In this document: piece by piece, positions 18,375-28,548 of the stretch
Numbering within the stretch: the first letter of the stretch is position 1
Layout of the letters: each line of letters opens with the position of its first letter
Assembly (NCBI RefSeq): GCF_007954265.1
Contig: NZ_VOLS01000018.1
Location: forward strand, 1 to 64,000
From: Colwellia sp. C1TZA3
GTDB taxonomy: Bacteria; Pseudomonadota; Gammaproteobacteria; Enterobacterales; Alteromonadaceae
DNA: 64,000 nucleotides
Direction: 5' to 3'
Notes under the pieces: generated by a model
Database searches by the model: none
The model's input: only the letters and a program-made list of their open reading frames with translations
What the model was told of the DNA's origin: nothing
Translations under genes and position numbers: made by a program

Positions 18375-19211
18375 ATGGCAAGCATCGGCAAATACAATAC
18401 CCTTCCTGTAGTAGCAATTACTGACAATGGCGCATATTTAAACGCAAATGAATTAGGAGAACTGCTATTACCTAATCGCTTTATGCCTGAAAATTGCCAA
18501 GTGGGTAGCGAAGTTAAGGTTTTTATCTATGCAGATACTGCAGATAGAATCGTAGCAACAACAGAAAAGCCATTAGCGGAAGTTGATGAATTTGTCTCGT
18601 TAAAAGTTAGCCAAGTCAATAAAATGGGTGCCTTTCTAGATTGGGGCTTACCTAAAGATTTACTAGTACCTTATAACCAACAACATACCCCGATGGAAAC
18701 CGGCAAGTATTATCTCGTTAGGATCTTTCTCGATCTTAAAACTGATCGTTTAGTGGCCTCAAGTAAGCTAGATAAGTTTATTGATATTTGGCCGGCTGAA
18801 TATCAAAAATGGGATAAAGTCACCTTAACCATTGCCACGAAAACCGACTTAGGGTTTAAAGCCATTATTAATGACCTGCACTGGGGCTTACTTTACGATA
18901 ATGAAATATTTAAACCGCTACGTACCGGTAAAAAAATAACCGGTTATATCAAGCAAGTACGTGAAGATGGCCGTATTGACTTATCATTAACCCGCCCAGG
19001 CGAAGGCAAAGTTAACGACTTTAGTGAGGTATTATTAGCCCATATTGCCGAGCACGACGGCTTTAGCCCGTTACATGATAAAAGTGATCCAGAATTGATC
19101 AAGCGCATTTTAGGGGTCAGTAAAAAAACCTTTAAAGCCACCGTAGGTAATTTAATGAAAAACGGTAAAATTACTATTGAAGCGAATGGCATTCGTCTAA
19201 AAGACGCTTAA
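18375..19211 (+). CDS. cvfB: CvfB-like S1 domain RNA-binding protein
   Basis: A 278-residue cytoplasmic protein of the CvfB/YitL family: tandem S1-type OB folds followed by a winged helix. An N-terminal S1-like unit (about 1-60) precedes a unit with LKVSQVNKMGAFLDWGLPKDLLVPY near 76-100. A further S1 unit (about 145-210) ends at GYIKQVREDGRIDLSLTRPGEGK, and the winged helix has GVSKKTFKATVGNLMKNGKI near 245-264. It is named for a Staphylococcus virulence regulator; its role in Gram-negatives is poorly known. It is a single gene with a terminator shared with tldD. Confidence 0.88.
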   Translation: MASIGKYNTLPVVAITDNGAYLNANELGELLLPNRFMPENCQVGSEVKVFIYADTADRIVATTEKPLAEVDEFVSLKVSQVNKMGAFLDWGLPKDLLVPYNQQHTPMETGKYYLVRIFLDLKTDRLVASSKLDKFIDIWPAEYQKWDKVTLTIATKTDLGFKAIINDLHWGLLYDNEIFKPLRTGKKITGYIKQVREDGRIDLSLTRPGEGKVNDFSEVLLAHIAEHDGFSPLHDKSDPELIKRILGVSKKTFKATVGNLMKNGKITIEANGIRLKDA

Positions 19212-19234
19212 TTCTTTTCAATTATTTAGAAACA

Positions 19235-19260
19235 AAAAAAAGCCCAAAAGGGCTTTTTTT
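19235..19260. terminator. Bidirectional terminator between cvfB and tldD
   Basis: AAAAAAAGCCC at 19235-19245 pairs perfectly with GGGCTTTTTTT at 19250-19260 around an AAAA loop. It lies 24 bp after cvfB and 40 bp from the tldD stop on the other strand. Confidence 0.93.
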
Positions 19261-19299
19261 ATGTCTCAAAAATACTTAACTTAGTGTTTTACAGACCCA

Positions 19300-20748
19300 T
19301 TATTGCGTGCCGCCCACTGTCATTTGATCAATTTTTAAGGTCGGTTGACCAACACCAACTGGTAAGCTTTGGCCGTCTTTACCACAAACCCCAACGCCAG
19401 CATCTAGTTTCAAGTCATTACCCACCATACTCACGTTTTTCATCGCTTCAGGGCCACTGCCAATTAAGGTCGCGCCTTTTATTGGTGAAGTAATCTCGCC
19501 ATTTTCAATTAAATACGCTTCTGAGCTAGTGAAAACAAATTTACCCGAGGTAATATCAACCTGGCCACCGGCAAAGTTGGGTGCGTAAATACCTTTTTTA
19601 ACTGATTTGATAATATCTGCAGGCTTATGTTCACCTGCTAACATATAAGTATTGGTCATGCGCGGCATAGGTAAGTGTGCATAAGATTCACGTCGACCAT
19701 TACCAGTAGGCTTTACGCCCATTAAACCGGCATTATGCTTGTCTTGCATATAACCTTTGAGTACGCCTTTTTCAATAAGCACATTGTATTGCCCTGGCGT
19801 GCCTTCGTCATCAATACTGATTGAACCACGACGATTTGCCATCGTGCCATCATCAACAATAGTACATAAGTCAGAGGTAACTTTTTGTCCAATTTTTCCG
19901 GAAAATGCTGAAGAGCCTTTACGGTTAAAGTCACCTTCTAAACCATGGCCAACCGCTTCATGTAATAATACCCCTGGCCATCCGGCACCAAGCACTACGG
20001 GTAATAATCCTGCTGGTGAATCAATAGCCACTAGGTTAACTAACGCTTGGCGCACGGCTTCTTCTGCATAAGCTAGGTAACGTGGTTTATTATGTTCTAA
20101 CTCAAAGAAATAACTATAGTCTGTTCGCGCACCACCACCGGAACTTGCGCGCTCTCGCTTACCATTTTCTTCAACTAACACCGAACAATTAAGTCGTACT
20201 AATGGTCTTATATCAGTAGCATAAGTGCCATCGCTGGCTGCAACCAAGATTTTTTCATAAATACCTGACAAGTTAACAATCACTTGTTTAACCCGTTTAT
20301 CGACACTACGCGCATGAGCCTCAACTTCGTGTAATAAAGTTATTTTTTGTTCTTGAGGCAAACTAGCAAGTGGGTCCAGCGCCTTATATTGAGCCGAGTT
20401 TTGCTGCATTTTTTTGCCATCAAAAACTTGCACTCGCGCAGACTTTTCTGCATTAGCAATACCTTTTGCGGCATTAGCCGCTTTTTTTAATGCGGCTGGC
20501 GAAATATCATCAGAGTAGGCAAAGCCGGTTTTTTCACCTGATATAGCGCGCACACCGACACCACGTTCGATGTTATAAGAGCCTTCTTTGACTATACCGT
20601 CTTCCAACATCCATGATTCATGGCTACTGGACTGAAAATATAAATCGGCTAAATCGACTTTACGTTGGAAAATGTTATCCAAGGTATCCATCAGCATACT
20701 TTGATCAATTTCACTATTGGCTAAAAGCTCTATCTCAACATTATTCAT
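19300..20748 (-). CDS. tldD: Metalloprotease TldD
   Basis: A 482-residue protein matching TldD throughout, including the zinc-binding [11 protein letters not shown] near residue 266 and the N-terminal DLADLYFQ and [20 protein letters not shown] segments. TldD works with TldE (PmbA) as a heterodimer that trims peptides such as the microcin B17 leader and the CcdA antitoxin; tldE is not in this window. It overlaps the nitrilase-like gene by 8 bp and is the last gene of the mreB-to-tldD block. Confidence 0.95.
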   Translation of the reverse strand: MNNVEIELLANSEIDQSMLMDTLDNIFQRKVDLADLYFQSSSHESWMLEDGIVKEGSYNIERGVGVRAISGEKTGFAYSDDISPAALKKAANAAKGIANAEKSARVQVFDGKKMQQNSAQYKALDPLASLPQEQKITLLHEVEAHARSVDKRVKQVIVNLSGIYEKILVAASDGTYATDIRPLVRLNCSVLVEENGKRERASSGGGARTDYSYFFELEHNKPRYLAYAEEAVRQALVNLVAIDSPAGLLPVVLGAGWPGVLLHEAVGHGLEGDFNRKGSSAFSGKIGQKVTSDLCTIVDDGTMANRRGSISIDDEGTPGQYNVLIEKGVLKGYMQDKHNAGLMGVKPTGNGRRESYAHLPMPRMTNTYMLAGEHKPADIIKSVKKGIYAPNFAGGQVDITSGKFVFTSSEAYLIENGEITSPIKGATLIGSGPEAMKNVSMVGNDLKLDAGVGVCGKDGQSLPVGVGQPTLKIDQMTVGGTQ

Positions 20749-21595
20749 ACGACATCAACTTATTTTTAAAACGATTATGAGTGGCAACAGGCATAGCTTT
20801 ACGCACCTTGTCTAATTCTTGTTCTTGGTAATCAGCACAAATAATACCTTTTGAGGTATCAAGCTGAGTCAGTATTTCGCCCCATGGACTAATAATCATA
20901 CTGTGGCCCCAAGTTTCCCGACCATTTAAATGCACACCTTCTTGCCCTGCGGCAATAATATAAACTTGATTTTCAATCGCACGCGCCTGCAGTAATGTTT
21001 GCCAGTGCGCCGCGCCGGTTACCCGGGTAAAAGCACTGGGTACAGTAATAATTTTTGCCCCTTGCTGACATAACTGGCGAAATAATTCTGGAAAACGCAA
21101 ATCATAACAAATCGTCAAGCCAACATTGAGCCCAGCAACATCCACCACGCTAACACGGTCGCCAGCTTTGACATAACGAGATTCACAGTAATTTTTTTCG
21201 TTATCTTGCACCGCAACATCGAACAAATGAATTTTATCATAACTCGCTAGTTCTTGGCCTTCAGGGGAAAAGACAAAACAACTGTTAGTAAATTTTTCTG
21301 GCTGGTTTGATAGTACTGGAATACTGCCCGCGACAAGAAAAACATTATATTTCATGGCAAGTTTTCCAAGCTGATTTTTTAGCTCATTGCTCTCTTGGTT
21401 TTCTTTGGCTAACGCCAGTTGAGCTTTATCTTTACCACCGAAAAACAAACAGCATTCAGGCAACAAAACCAATTGTTGCTGCGCTTGTTCCAGGGTGGCT
21501 AATTGCTGTTCAATATCAGCAATATTGTCTTCAACACGAGTATTGGAAGACATTTGTATCGCACAAAGTTGCATTATTTTATTGCTCATTATCAT
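20741..21595 (-). CDS. Carbon-nitrogen hydrolase (Nit-like amidase)
   Basis: A 284-residue nitrilase-superfamily amidase. The catalytic triad can be read as E47 in LLPECCLF, K121 in SYDKIHLFD and C163 in [10 protein letters not shown]. The FPELFR and [11 protein letters not shown] segments match the Nit1/deaminated-glutathione-amidase branch, so repair of deaminated glutathione is the most likely reaction; this is inference from the family. It sits between yhdP and tldD, the usual place in related genomes, and overlaps tldD by 8 bp. An alternative start lies two codons in. Confidence 0.88.
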   Translation of the reverse strand: MIMSNKIMQLCAIQMSSNTRVEDNIADIEQQLATLEQAQQQLVLLPECCLFFGGKDKAQLALAKENQESNELKNQLGKLAMKYNVFLVAGSIPVLSNQPEKFTNSCFVFSPEGQELASYDKIHLFDVAVQDNEKNYCESRYVKAGDRVSVVDVAGLNVGLTICYDLRFPELFRQLCQQGAKIITVPSAFTRVTGAAHWQTLLQARAIENQVYIIAAGQEGVHLNGRETWGHSMIISPWGEILTQLDTSKGIICADYQEQELDKVRKAMPVATHNRFKNKLMSYE

Positions 21596-21611
21596 TCATC
21601 AAAATGTTCTA

Positions 21612-24600
21612 CTATAAGGGTTTTTTGTCAGGCTGCTCTAAAGCCTTGGTCTTAGCTGAATTTTTTGGAATTTTTTCAACTATTTTAGGCGGTGAAGAGC
21701 GGCCAACACTGATATTTTTATTTTTTCGGCTCACTTGCTTAAATTGCGGATCGTCTAAATTTCCTGTGACTTCAAAATTAATTTCAGCAATCACCGAAGA
21801 CGTGATCACTTCATCCAGTGCCATGCCCGCTAAAAAGGTTACTGGATTTAGTGTCGCAATCCAAGCCAATACTGGCAAACTAGAGGTTAAATTGGGTTTA
21901 TATGACATCCGATAGTCAAGGTTACCATTATTCAAGTTGGTATTACCCACTATGGTTAGATCACCAGCAGTGCCGTTCATCTCGACATTGTCCGTATATG
22001 CCACACCATCTTTTACCAAAAAACTGCCTTTTAGCTCACTATAAAACATACCGTCACTAAAAATATCTCTAAAATCGAAACTAAGTTTACGCACTAATGA
22101 CTGCAAACTTAGCAGCGATAAAATACGCACACCTTTGTCATCAACATCAGCCAAGTAGCCATCATCAAATGTGGTTGATAGTTCGCCATTAAGCGTTGCA
22201 GTCGCAAAGTCATGCGGACCTCCTTGCCAGTCAAGGTCATAGGTAGTTTCAACACCACTATCTTTTATAATTGACACATAACCTAACTGCGCTATTTCGC
22301 GCGCCACATTATCGGTTACCAATGTGCCGGTAACACGAGTATGTGACCCCTCATTGTCTTGTTGCCATTGGGCGTTAAATGCCACCGTGTTTTGGCCACG
22401 TTTAACAGTAAAATCTTTCAATAATAGTGTATTTTCATGCGCTCGCTCTATACTAAAATTTACCTCACCAAAGTCATACTTATCATATTGGCAACTTGCA
22501 CAGGTAAGCTTTAAGGGTGGCACATTAGCAAAAATAATGGCATTACTGACGGGGTCAATCAGTGGCAATATTTGCTGTTCAACTGGCTTTATTAGTTCAG
22601 GTTCAGTAGTAGTATTGCTTTGTTGAGCTTGCTTTACTTCGCTAAACGTTGGCTCAACTTGGCGAGTTGGTGTGAGCTTTACTGATTCTGTGCTATGAGG
22701 TTTTGTAAACTCAGTAACCTGAAGCGTTTTTTTAACCTCTGCCTCACCTACTAATGTTTCATTGACCATAGTTTCATCAACAATAGTTTCATCAACAATA
22801 ATTTCATTGGTTAGAGGTTCATTGATCAGAAGCTCATTGGTCAAAGTTTTATCACTGGTTAAATGGATAAAATCGGCATTAATATCTATACCTTGCTGAT
22901 GCCAATCTGGATAAAATTTAGCTGAGCCTTTTAACTCTTTGGCATTGATATTGAGCAGCCAGCCATCTGGCTCTGGAATAAAGTCAAAATTGACTTGCTG
23001 AAAATTTTGCCCATAGACTCTTAAGTTGCCAACCTGAGCCTGTATTTTATCAGGGGCTGATAACAAGCCCGGCTTATTCAGCTTTACCTCTGGTGGCGCT
23101 GCTGATGAATTTAACTTGGCTGGCTCGGGCTCAATCGCCGCCAAAATATCTAACACAATAGGCTGCCATTGTTGATAATTTGCTTGAGCTACATCAGCCG
23201 TAATATGAAAGCCTGAAGTTGGTAAGCTTAATGGCGGTTTACCTAGGGCTAAATGGGCTAATGAAAAACGTGTTTGTTGATGATCCAGTAAACCATAAAA
23301 GCCTATTTTATCACCGACATCGGCTTTTATGGTACTCTTAAACTGATTACCAAAGGCATGAATATTCAGCGCAACTTGTTCGCCGCTGGTTTTATTAAAG
23401 GCTGCGGGTAAAGCTAAATCAACCTCCTTTAAGTTGGAGTGTATTTGATAATCATAGTTAAATTTATTATCACTAATATTCAGTGCTAACATACCCTGCC
23501 AGTCTATTTTACCATCGGCATATCTCACTAATTCATCAGGTAATTGTCTTTGCCATTGGCTAGTTTGCCACTGACCCAAGGTTTCAATACTGACATTATA
23601 GTGATCCGGCTGTTGTTGAGCAGCAACATTAATCGTTAGCGGCATACCGCGCCAATCTAGTTCAATACCCGAAACGGTTATTTGATCATTATAATAATCT
23701 AAACGGCCATTAACTTGGCTAAAGTCCATGCGTGGTGCTTGTAACGCTAGATGATTATTTCTAAATTCAATATGACCTTTAGCTACCACAGCTGCGGGAT
23801 TATTTAATGGTAGTATTAAAGAAAAATCTCCATTAATTGGTGCTGAAACCACCGCCTGCTCTAACGTAGCGCCTACGCTGCTTTGCATTGGACTCGCGTC
23901 CATCAGTTGACTAACTAATTGTGGCTGGATTTGAGTAAAATCAGCGTCAACCGTTAACACTTGTGCACCGGTTAACTGCGCAATCGCGGCTTCAACACCG
24001 GTGACATCAATACCCGACAAGGTGCCTGCTCTACCGGTAATGAGCATACTATTGTTGGTAAAGTTTAAATTCGCAGCAAAATTCTCTATCGCTGGCCACT
24101 GTCGATCAAATTTAAATGTGCTGTTAGACAACTCAGCGTCAACAACAAAAACACCTTCATGGTCATTAAACGGAAAGCTTTTTAATGGCCCATTAAATAA
24201 CACTAACGCCTGATTAATTTCACCATCAACAATAGCGCCGTTTAAGTAGTTAACCAGACCCTCACCCATTAATAAATGGGGATAAAAGTATTCAGCAAAC
24301 TTGGCATTACCTTGACTCGCATTGGCCAACAGTGACATTGTTATAGCTTGATCTTTGATGCTATTTATTTTCACCTCTGCGCTTAAACTCAGCTGCGGCG
24401 AATTAAAAACAATATTTTCAAGCGAAAATTGCCAACCATCGGCTAAAAATTTTGCATTGATCAAACTCGTTAAGCGAGTGTAAGGAATAGGATATTTAAA
24501 ATGTTTATCAAAATCGAGTGCGCCATCAACAGCGCTCAAGGATATTTGCAGCTGGTCATTAGCATAAACTAATGCACCGCTAACGTTATCAAGGCCAGGA

Positions 24601-25811
24601 ATACCTTGACTGAAATGGCTATCAACATCGCTAAATGCTGCTGTTATGGCAAAATCATCAGCCGTACTGCGAAAATGAATATCTTCAATTCGGCCAACAG
24701 CGTCAAGAGCTAGCAATAGCTTTTCAAGGCCAACATCGTCAACTAATAGTGGTGATACACCAGCAAAACTGGCGAGCTCGATAGCATTAATATAACCATC
24801 AATATTTGTGCCATTAACCTTGGCCATGAGTGATATTTTATTAGTTTCAGCGCCATTACGTTTAATGGTTAATGGCGAGCTTGCGACATTAAACACCGCT
24901 TCATCGAAGGTTTTTATTTCAATATCACCCCCCATGATCTCAAATTTTTGCGCTTTACCACGATGTTGCCAAGTAATTTCATTATCACCCAGAGCGAGCT
25001 GAATAAACTCAGACTTACCCGTGTTAAGCTTTAGCCAAGCATTAAAATTAATCGCTGAGTGAGTGTCAGCATCCTTAATCGCTAAAAATCGCCCTAACCA
25101 AGGGGTAATGTCGATGTCATTAGCTTCTAGGTAGGCTTGGCCACTGAGTTGATCAAACCTTGGCCCTTGAAAGTCTAGCAATAATTTTAAATTATTAGAA
25201 CTTAGGCCATCAACAATAATAGTGCCGTTAGCTCTATGGTGATTGTTTTCATTTTCCCAAAACATTTCATTAATAGTAAAGGCTCGCACCCCAGCAACAG
25301 TATGATAAAGCACATGACTGTCACGAATCGAAAAACGAGAGATTTGTTCAAGTAATATCGAAGAAAGTGAAGCAATTAAGTTTTGATTATCGGCTTCATT
25401 GGTCGAAATTTCTGCGGCGGAGTTAGCCAATGCCGCTTGTTCAAATACTAATTCTGCACCTGAGATAACAAAGTCTTGTGTAACCAGTTTTCCTGAGCGT
25501 ATGCTGCGCCAAAAGTCTAATTCAACAGCCAAGCTATCAAGGTATATTTTACTGTTATCATTAGACAAAAGCTCAACTTGTTGGCTAATCAATGTTGGGC
25601 CTAACTGGCTCCAGCCCATGCTTAACGAGCCAATAGAAATATTACTGTTATAGCTATTGTTGAGATAATCTTCGACCGCTTGGCGATAATTATGGGCATA
25701 AGGTAAAAATAAGCGCAGCAGACTAATCGACACAGCAAAAACTACTAACAAAATTGCTAATAGTTTATACAAGCGTTTAAGCCATTTATTTAACACCGTG
25801 GAAACACTCAT
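21612..25811 (-). CDS. yhdP: YhdP-type AsmA-like envelope protein
   Basis: A 1399-residue protein with an N-terminal membrane anchor (about 13-34) and a very long periplasmic part rich in beta strands, as in YhdP, one of the AsmA-like proteins that carry phospholipids from inner to outer membrane with TamB and YdbH. The C-terminal DUF3971/AsmA-like segment is conserved (VRILSLLSLQSLVRKLSFDFRDIFSDGM). It is about 130 residues longer than the E. coli protein. Part of the excess is a low-complexity insert at about residues 985-1060 with repeated NE/DET phrases. Its neighbours rng and nit/tldD keep the standard order. Confidence 0.9.
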   Translation of the reverse strand: MSVSTVLNKWLKRLYKLLAILLVVFAVSISLLRLFLPYAHNYRQAVEDYLNNSYNSNISIGSLSMGWSQLGPTLISQQVELLSNDNSKIYLDSLAVELDFWRSIRSGKLVTQDFVISGAELVFEQAALANSAAEISTNEADNQNLIASLSSILLEQISRFSIRDSHVLYHTVAGVRAFTINEMFWENENNHHRANGTIIVDGLSSNNLKLLLDFQGPRFDQLSGQAYLEANDIDITPWLGRFLAIKDADTHSAINFNAWLKLNTGKSEFIQLALGDNEITWQHRGKAQKFEIMGGDIEIKTFDEAVFNVASSPLTIKRNGAETNKISLMAKVNGTNIDGYINAIELASFAGVSPLLVDDVGLEKLLLALDAVGRIEDIHFRSTADDFAITAAFSDVDSHFSQGIPGLDNVSGALVYANDQLQISLSAVDGALDFDKHFKYPIPYTRLTSLINAKFLADGWQFSLENIVFNSPQLSLSAEVKINSIKDQAITMSLLANASQGNAKFAEYFYPHLLMGEGLVNYLNGAIVDGEINQALVLFNGPLKSFPFNDHEGVFVVDAELSNSTFKFDRQWPAIENFAANLNFTNNSMLITGRAGTLSGIDVTGVEAAIAQLTGAQVLTVDADFTQIQPQLVSQLMDASPMQSSVGATLEQAVVSAPINGDFSLILPLNNPAAVVAKGHIEFRNNHLALQAPRMDFSQVNGRLDYYNDQITVSGIELDWRGMPLTINVAAQQQPDHYNVSIETLGQWQTSQWQRQLPDELVRYADGKIDWQGMLALNISDNKFNYDYQIHSNLKEVDLALPAAFNKTSGEQVALNIHAFGNQFKSTIKADVGDKIGFYGLLDHQQTRFSLAHLALGKPPLSLPTSGFHITADVAQANYQQWQPIVLDILAAIEPEPAKLNSSAAPPEVKLNKPGLLSAPDKIQAQVGNLRVYGQNFQQVNFDFIPEPDGWLLNINAKELKGSAKFYPDWHQQGIDINADFIHLTSDKTLTNELLINEPLTNEIIVDETIVDETMVNETLVGEAEVKKTLQVTEFTKPHSTESVKLTPTRQVEPTFSEVKQAQQSNTTTEPELIKPVEQQILPLIDPVSNAIIFANVPPLKLTCASCQYDKYDFGEVNFSIERAHENTLLLKDFTVKRGQNTVAFNAQWQQDNEGSHTRVTGTLVTDNVAREIAQLGYVSIIKDSGVETTYDLDWQGGPHDFATATLNGELSTTFDDGYLADVDDKGVRILSLLSLQSLVRKLSFDFRDIFSDGMFYSELKGSFLVKDGVAYTDNVEMNGTAGDLTIVGNTNLNNGNLDYRMSYKPNLTSSLPVLAWIATLNPVTFLAGMALDEVITSSVIAEINFEVTGNLDDPQFKQVSRKNKNISVGRSSPPKIVEKIPKNSAKTKALEQPDKKPL
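22735..22860 (-). repeat. Degenerate 15-bp-type repeats inside yhdP
   Basis: The minus strand encodes a run of near-repeats, such as LTNELLINEPLTNE then VDETIVDETMVNET, from related 12- to 15-bp units (GTTTCATCAACAATA occurs twice in tandem on the plus strand). All units are multiples of three, so copy changes keep the frame. It looks like a flexible linker between AsmA-like blocks. Confidence 0.65.
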
Positions 25812-26003
25812 TAATATTTTACCAAGACACTTTATTCACTGAGAAGAACCAAACAATATAGACCTATGCATCTTGCACAAGCTAGGGTCTAGGCCGGGCT
25901 TTAGTTCGTTAAATTGGTTACATAAATGCCAACTAACTGATGATAATTATACCTTGAAACTGACTGGCCGATTCAAGTACATAGACACTAGGCTAGATAA
26001 TAA

Positions 26004-27467
26004 CTACATCATAACCACGTCAAATTGCTCTTGATTATACAGGGTTTCAGTCTGTACTTTAATCTGCTTACCAATGAAGACTTCAAGCTCAGCCAGGTTA
26101 TGGTACTCGTCATTTTCTAATGACTCACTCACCGATGATGAGGTGTAGACAATAAACTTATCCGCGTCATAAGCGCGATTAACTCGGACAATTTCTCGGA
26201 GAATTTCAAAACACACGGTTTCAACTGTTTTCACATAACCACGACCATGGCAAACTTCACACTCACCACATAAAATATGCTCTAGGCTTTCACGCGTACG
26301 TTTACGGGTCATTTCCACCAGGCCTAATGCGGAAAAACCTGACAATGAGTATTTGACATTATCTTTAGCCATCGCCATATCTAAACTATGTAAAACACGG
26401 CGCTGATGATCTTTTAAATTCATATCAATAAAATCAACAATGATAATACCACCAAGGTTTCTTAACCTAAGCTGTCGAGCAATGGCTTGTGTTGCCTCAA
26501 TATTAGTATTAAAAATAGTTTCTTCTAAATTGCGATGCCCGACAAAAGCGCCGGTATTAATATCAATGGTGGTCATGGCTTCAGTTTGATCTATGATCAA
26601 GGACCCCCCCGATTTCAACTCAATTTTGCGATGTAATGAGCGCTGTATTTCGTTTTCAACATTAAACAAATCAAAAATAGGTCGCTCACCCGGGTAGCAC
26701 TCTAAAACAGGGGCTAAATTGGGTACAAATTCAGTGGTAAACTCAAGTAATTGTTCATAGGTGAGTTTTGAATCAATACGAATACGCTCGAGTGAAACAC
26801 CAACAAAATCGCGCAGCACACGAAAGGCTAACGATAAATCTTGATAAATAGGGTCTTTGGTTTGTTTACGCTCTTTGCGCTCAACAACTTTTGCCCAAAC
26901 GCGACGCAAAAATTCAGCATCATGTTGTAATTCTTCAATATTGGCACCTTCAGCTGCGGTGCGCACAATAAAGCCATGCTCTTTCGAACAATACGGCGTG
27001 ACAATCGACTTCAAACGATTTCGCTCTGCAGGGTCGTCAATACGCTGTGATATTCCCGCGTGGCTAGCGTTAGGCATTAACACTAAATAACGTGCCGCAA
27101 TGGTAATATCTGTGGTTAGTCGCGCACCTTTGGTACCCATAGGGTCTTTAACCACTTGCACGACAATGTGCTGGCCTTCATGCACCAAATTTCTAATGTC
27201 AGGTACCTGTTCACTGCTGCTGTCTTCATTTAAAATCAATTTAGAATTGATATCTGCGGCATGTAAAAAAGCCGCTTTGCCTAAGTTAATATCAACAAAA
27301 GCCGCTTGCATACCCGGTAAAACCCGAATTATTTTACCCAAATAAATATTGCCGACTAGACCACGCCGAGTTTCACGCTCAACATGAACTTCTTGTAGTG
27401 AACCATTTTCGATTAACGCTACTCGTGTTTCACTTGGCGTAACATTGATAAGTAATTCACCGCTCAT
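26004..27467 (-). CDS. rng: Ribonuclease G
   Basis: A 487-residue endoribonuclease of the RNase E/G family without the long C-terminal scaffold of RNase E. An S1 domain lies at about 35-125 (RGLVGNIYLGKIIRVLPGMQAAFVDI). The catalytic DNase I-like domain has the metal-binding aspartates in TTIDINTGAFVGHRN and IIIVDFIDM. The zinc-link cysteines are in CGECEVCHGRG. It matures 16S rRNA 5' ends and degrades some mRNAs. An AGGAAT ribosome site precedes the start; it lies 12 bp after maf. Confidence 0.95.
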   Translation of the reverse strand: MSGELLINVTPSETRVALIENGSLQEVHVERETRRGLVGNIYLGKIIRVLPGMQAAFVDINLGKAAFLHAADINSKLILNEDSSSEQVPDIRNLVHEGQHIVVQVVKDPMGTKGARLTTDITIAARYLVLMPNASHAGISQRIDDPAERNRLKSIVTPYCSKEHGFIVRTAAEGANIEELQHDAEFLRRVWAKVVERKERKQTKDPIYQDLSLAFRVLRDFVGVSLERIRIDSKLTYEQLLEFTTEFVPNLAPVLECYPGERPIFDLFNVENEIQRSLHRKIELKSGGSLIIDQTEAMTTIDINTGAFVGHRNLEETIFNTNIEATQAIARQLRLRNLGGIIIVDFIDMNLKDHQRRVLHSLDMAMAKDNVKYSLSGFSALGLVEMTRKRTRESLEHILCGECEVCHGRGYVKTVETVCFEILREIVRVNRAYDADKFIVYTSSSVSESLENDEYHNLAELEVFIGKQIKVQTETLYNQEQFDVVMM

Positions 27468-27479
27468 ATTGATTCCTAT

Positions 27480-28067
27480 TTATGCTTGTGTCATTGACGA
27501 TTCTACGCCAAATGCTGATAACAGCTCTGCTGTTTCATATAAAGGTAAGCCAACAACGGCAGAATAACTACCACGAATTTGTTTGACAAATTGTCCTGCA
27601 ATTCCTTGAATACCATAGGCACCGGCTTTGTCTTGTGGCTCGCCTGTTTGCCAATAGCGTCTTATTTCTTGTTCGTTCAGTACTTTAAAGTCCACTTCAG
27701 TACTGACCACAACCACATCAATACGTTCACCTTTCACTGCAGCAATCGCCGTAATTACCTGATGAGTATGTCCCGACAACATCTTAAGTGTTGCCAGACA
27801 ATCGCTAAATGATGCTGGCTTACCTAATATATGCTGGCCAAATACCACACTGGTATCAGAGCCAAGTACCACCACATCATCAGCATATTGCTTGGCAATG
27901 ACACGGGCTTTTGCTAATGCCAAACGCGCGACGTATTGCTCGGGCTTTTCTGCTGCGAGTACACTTTCATCAAGGTCTGCAGGTGAACAGATAAAGTCGT
28001 AACCCAGTTGTTGAAGTAATGCTTGTCGGCGCGGCGATTGTGACGCCAAAATCAAAGTAGTAGACAT
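27480..28067 (-). CDS. Maf family nucleotide pyrophosphatase (dTTP/UTP type)
   Basis: A 195-residue Maf protein, a house-cleaning nucleotide pyrophosphatase. The N-terminal signature LASQSPRRQALLQQLG (7-22) and the catalytic region VLGSDTSVVFGQHILGKP (about 67-84) are intact. Its place between mreD and rng matches the E. coli yhdE gene, whose product acts on dTTP and UTP. It starts 1 bp after the mreD stop, so the two are likely translationally coupled. Confidence 0.93.
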   Translation of the reverse strand: MSTTLILASQSPRRQALLQQLGYDFICSPADLDESVLAAEKPEQYVARLALAKARVIAKQYADDVVVLGSDTSVVFGQHILGKPASFSDCLATLKMLSGHTHQVITAIAAVKGERIDVVVVSTEVDFKVLNEQEIRRYWQTGEPQDKAGAYGIQGIAGQFVKQIRGSYSAVVGLPLYETAELLSAFGVESSMTQA

Positions 28068-28068
28068 G

Positions 28069-28548
28069 TTATGTTATTCTAAAGTTTCGTCTTATTTTAC
28101 GTAGCAGTAAAAAAGCCCAGGGCCAAAGGATGATGGTGGTAAACACCGGATATAAGTAACTGGGTAAAAACACCGCGTCAGTTAAAAATCGTTGTAACCA
28201 AAAAACAATTAAGTGATATAACGCCGATAATACACCAACAATCAGGGCTTGCTGCCAAACAGAAAAATTGCGTATTTTCTGAAAATTTCCAGCAACAATA
28301 TAAACGCTAATCGCCATAGCACCGGCATGCACACCTAAAGTAGAGCCCAGTAAAACATCGAGAATAAAGCCCATCACCCAAGCTGAAATAACATTAACTC
28401 GCGAGGGCAATGCCAAACACCAGTAAAATAAAACCACTAATACCCAGTCAGGACGAAAAGCATCAACGCTTAACGGTAGCGGCATAATACTGGCAAGTAG
28501 CGCAACTAGCAGGGTCGAAAACATAATTAAACGACTAGCTATACTCAT
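28069..28548 (-). CDS. mreD: Rod shape-determining protein MreD
   Basis: A 159-residue inner-membrane protein with five or so hydrophobic segments and the family's acidic and aromatic loop FRPDWVLVVLFYWCLALPSRVNVISAW. It is part of the elongasome with MreB, MreC, RodA and PBP2. Its ATG overlaps the mreC stop by 4 bp. Confidence 0.93.
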   Translation of the reverse strand: MSIASRLIMFSTLLVALLASIMPLPLSVDAFRPDWVLVVLFYWCLALPSRVNVISAWVMGFILDVLLGSTLGVHAGAMAISVYIVAGNFQKIRNFSVWQQALIVGVLSALYHLIVFWLQRFLTDAVFLPSYLYPVFTTIILWPWAFLLLRKIRRNFRIT

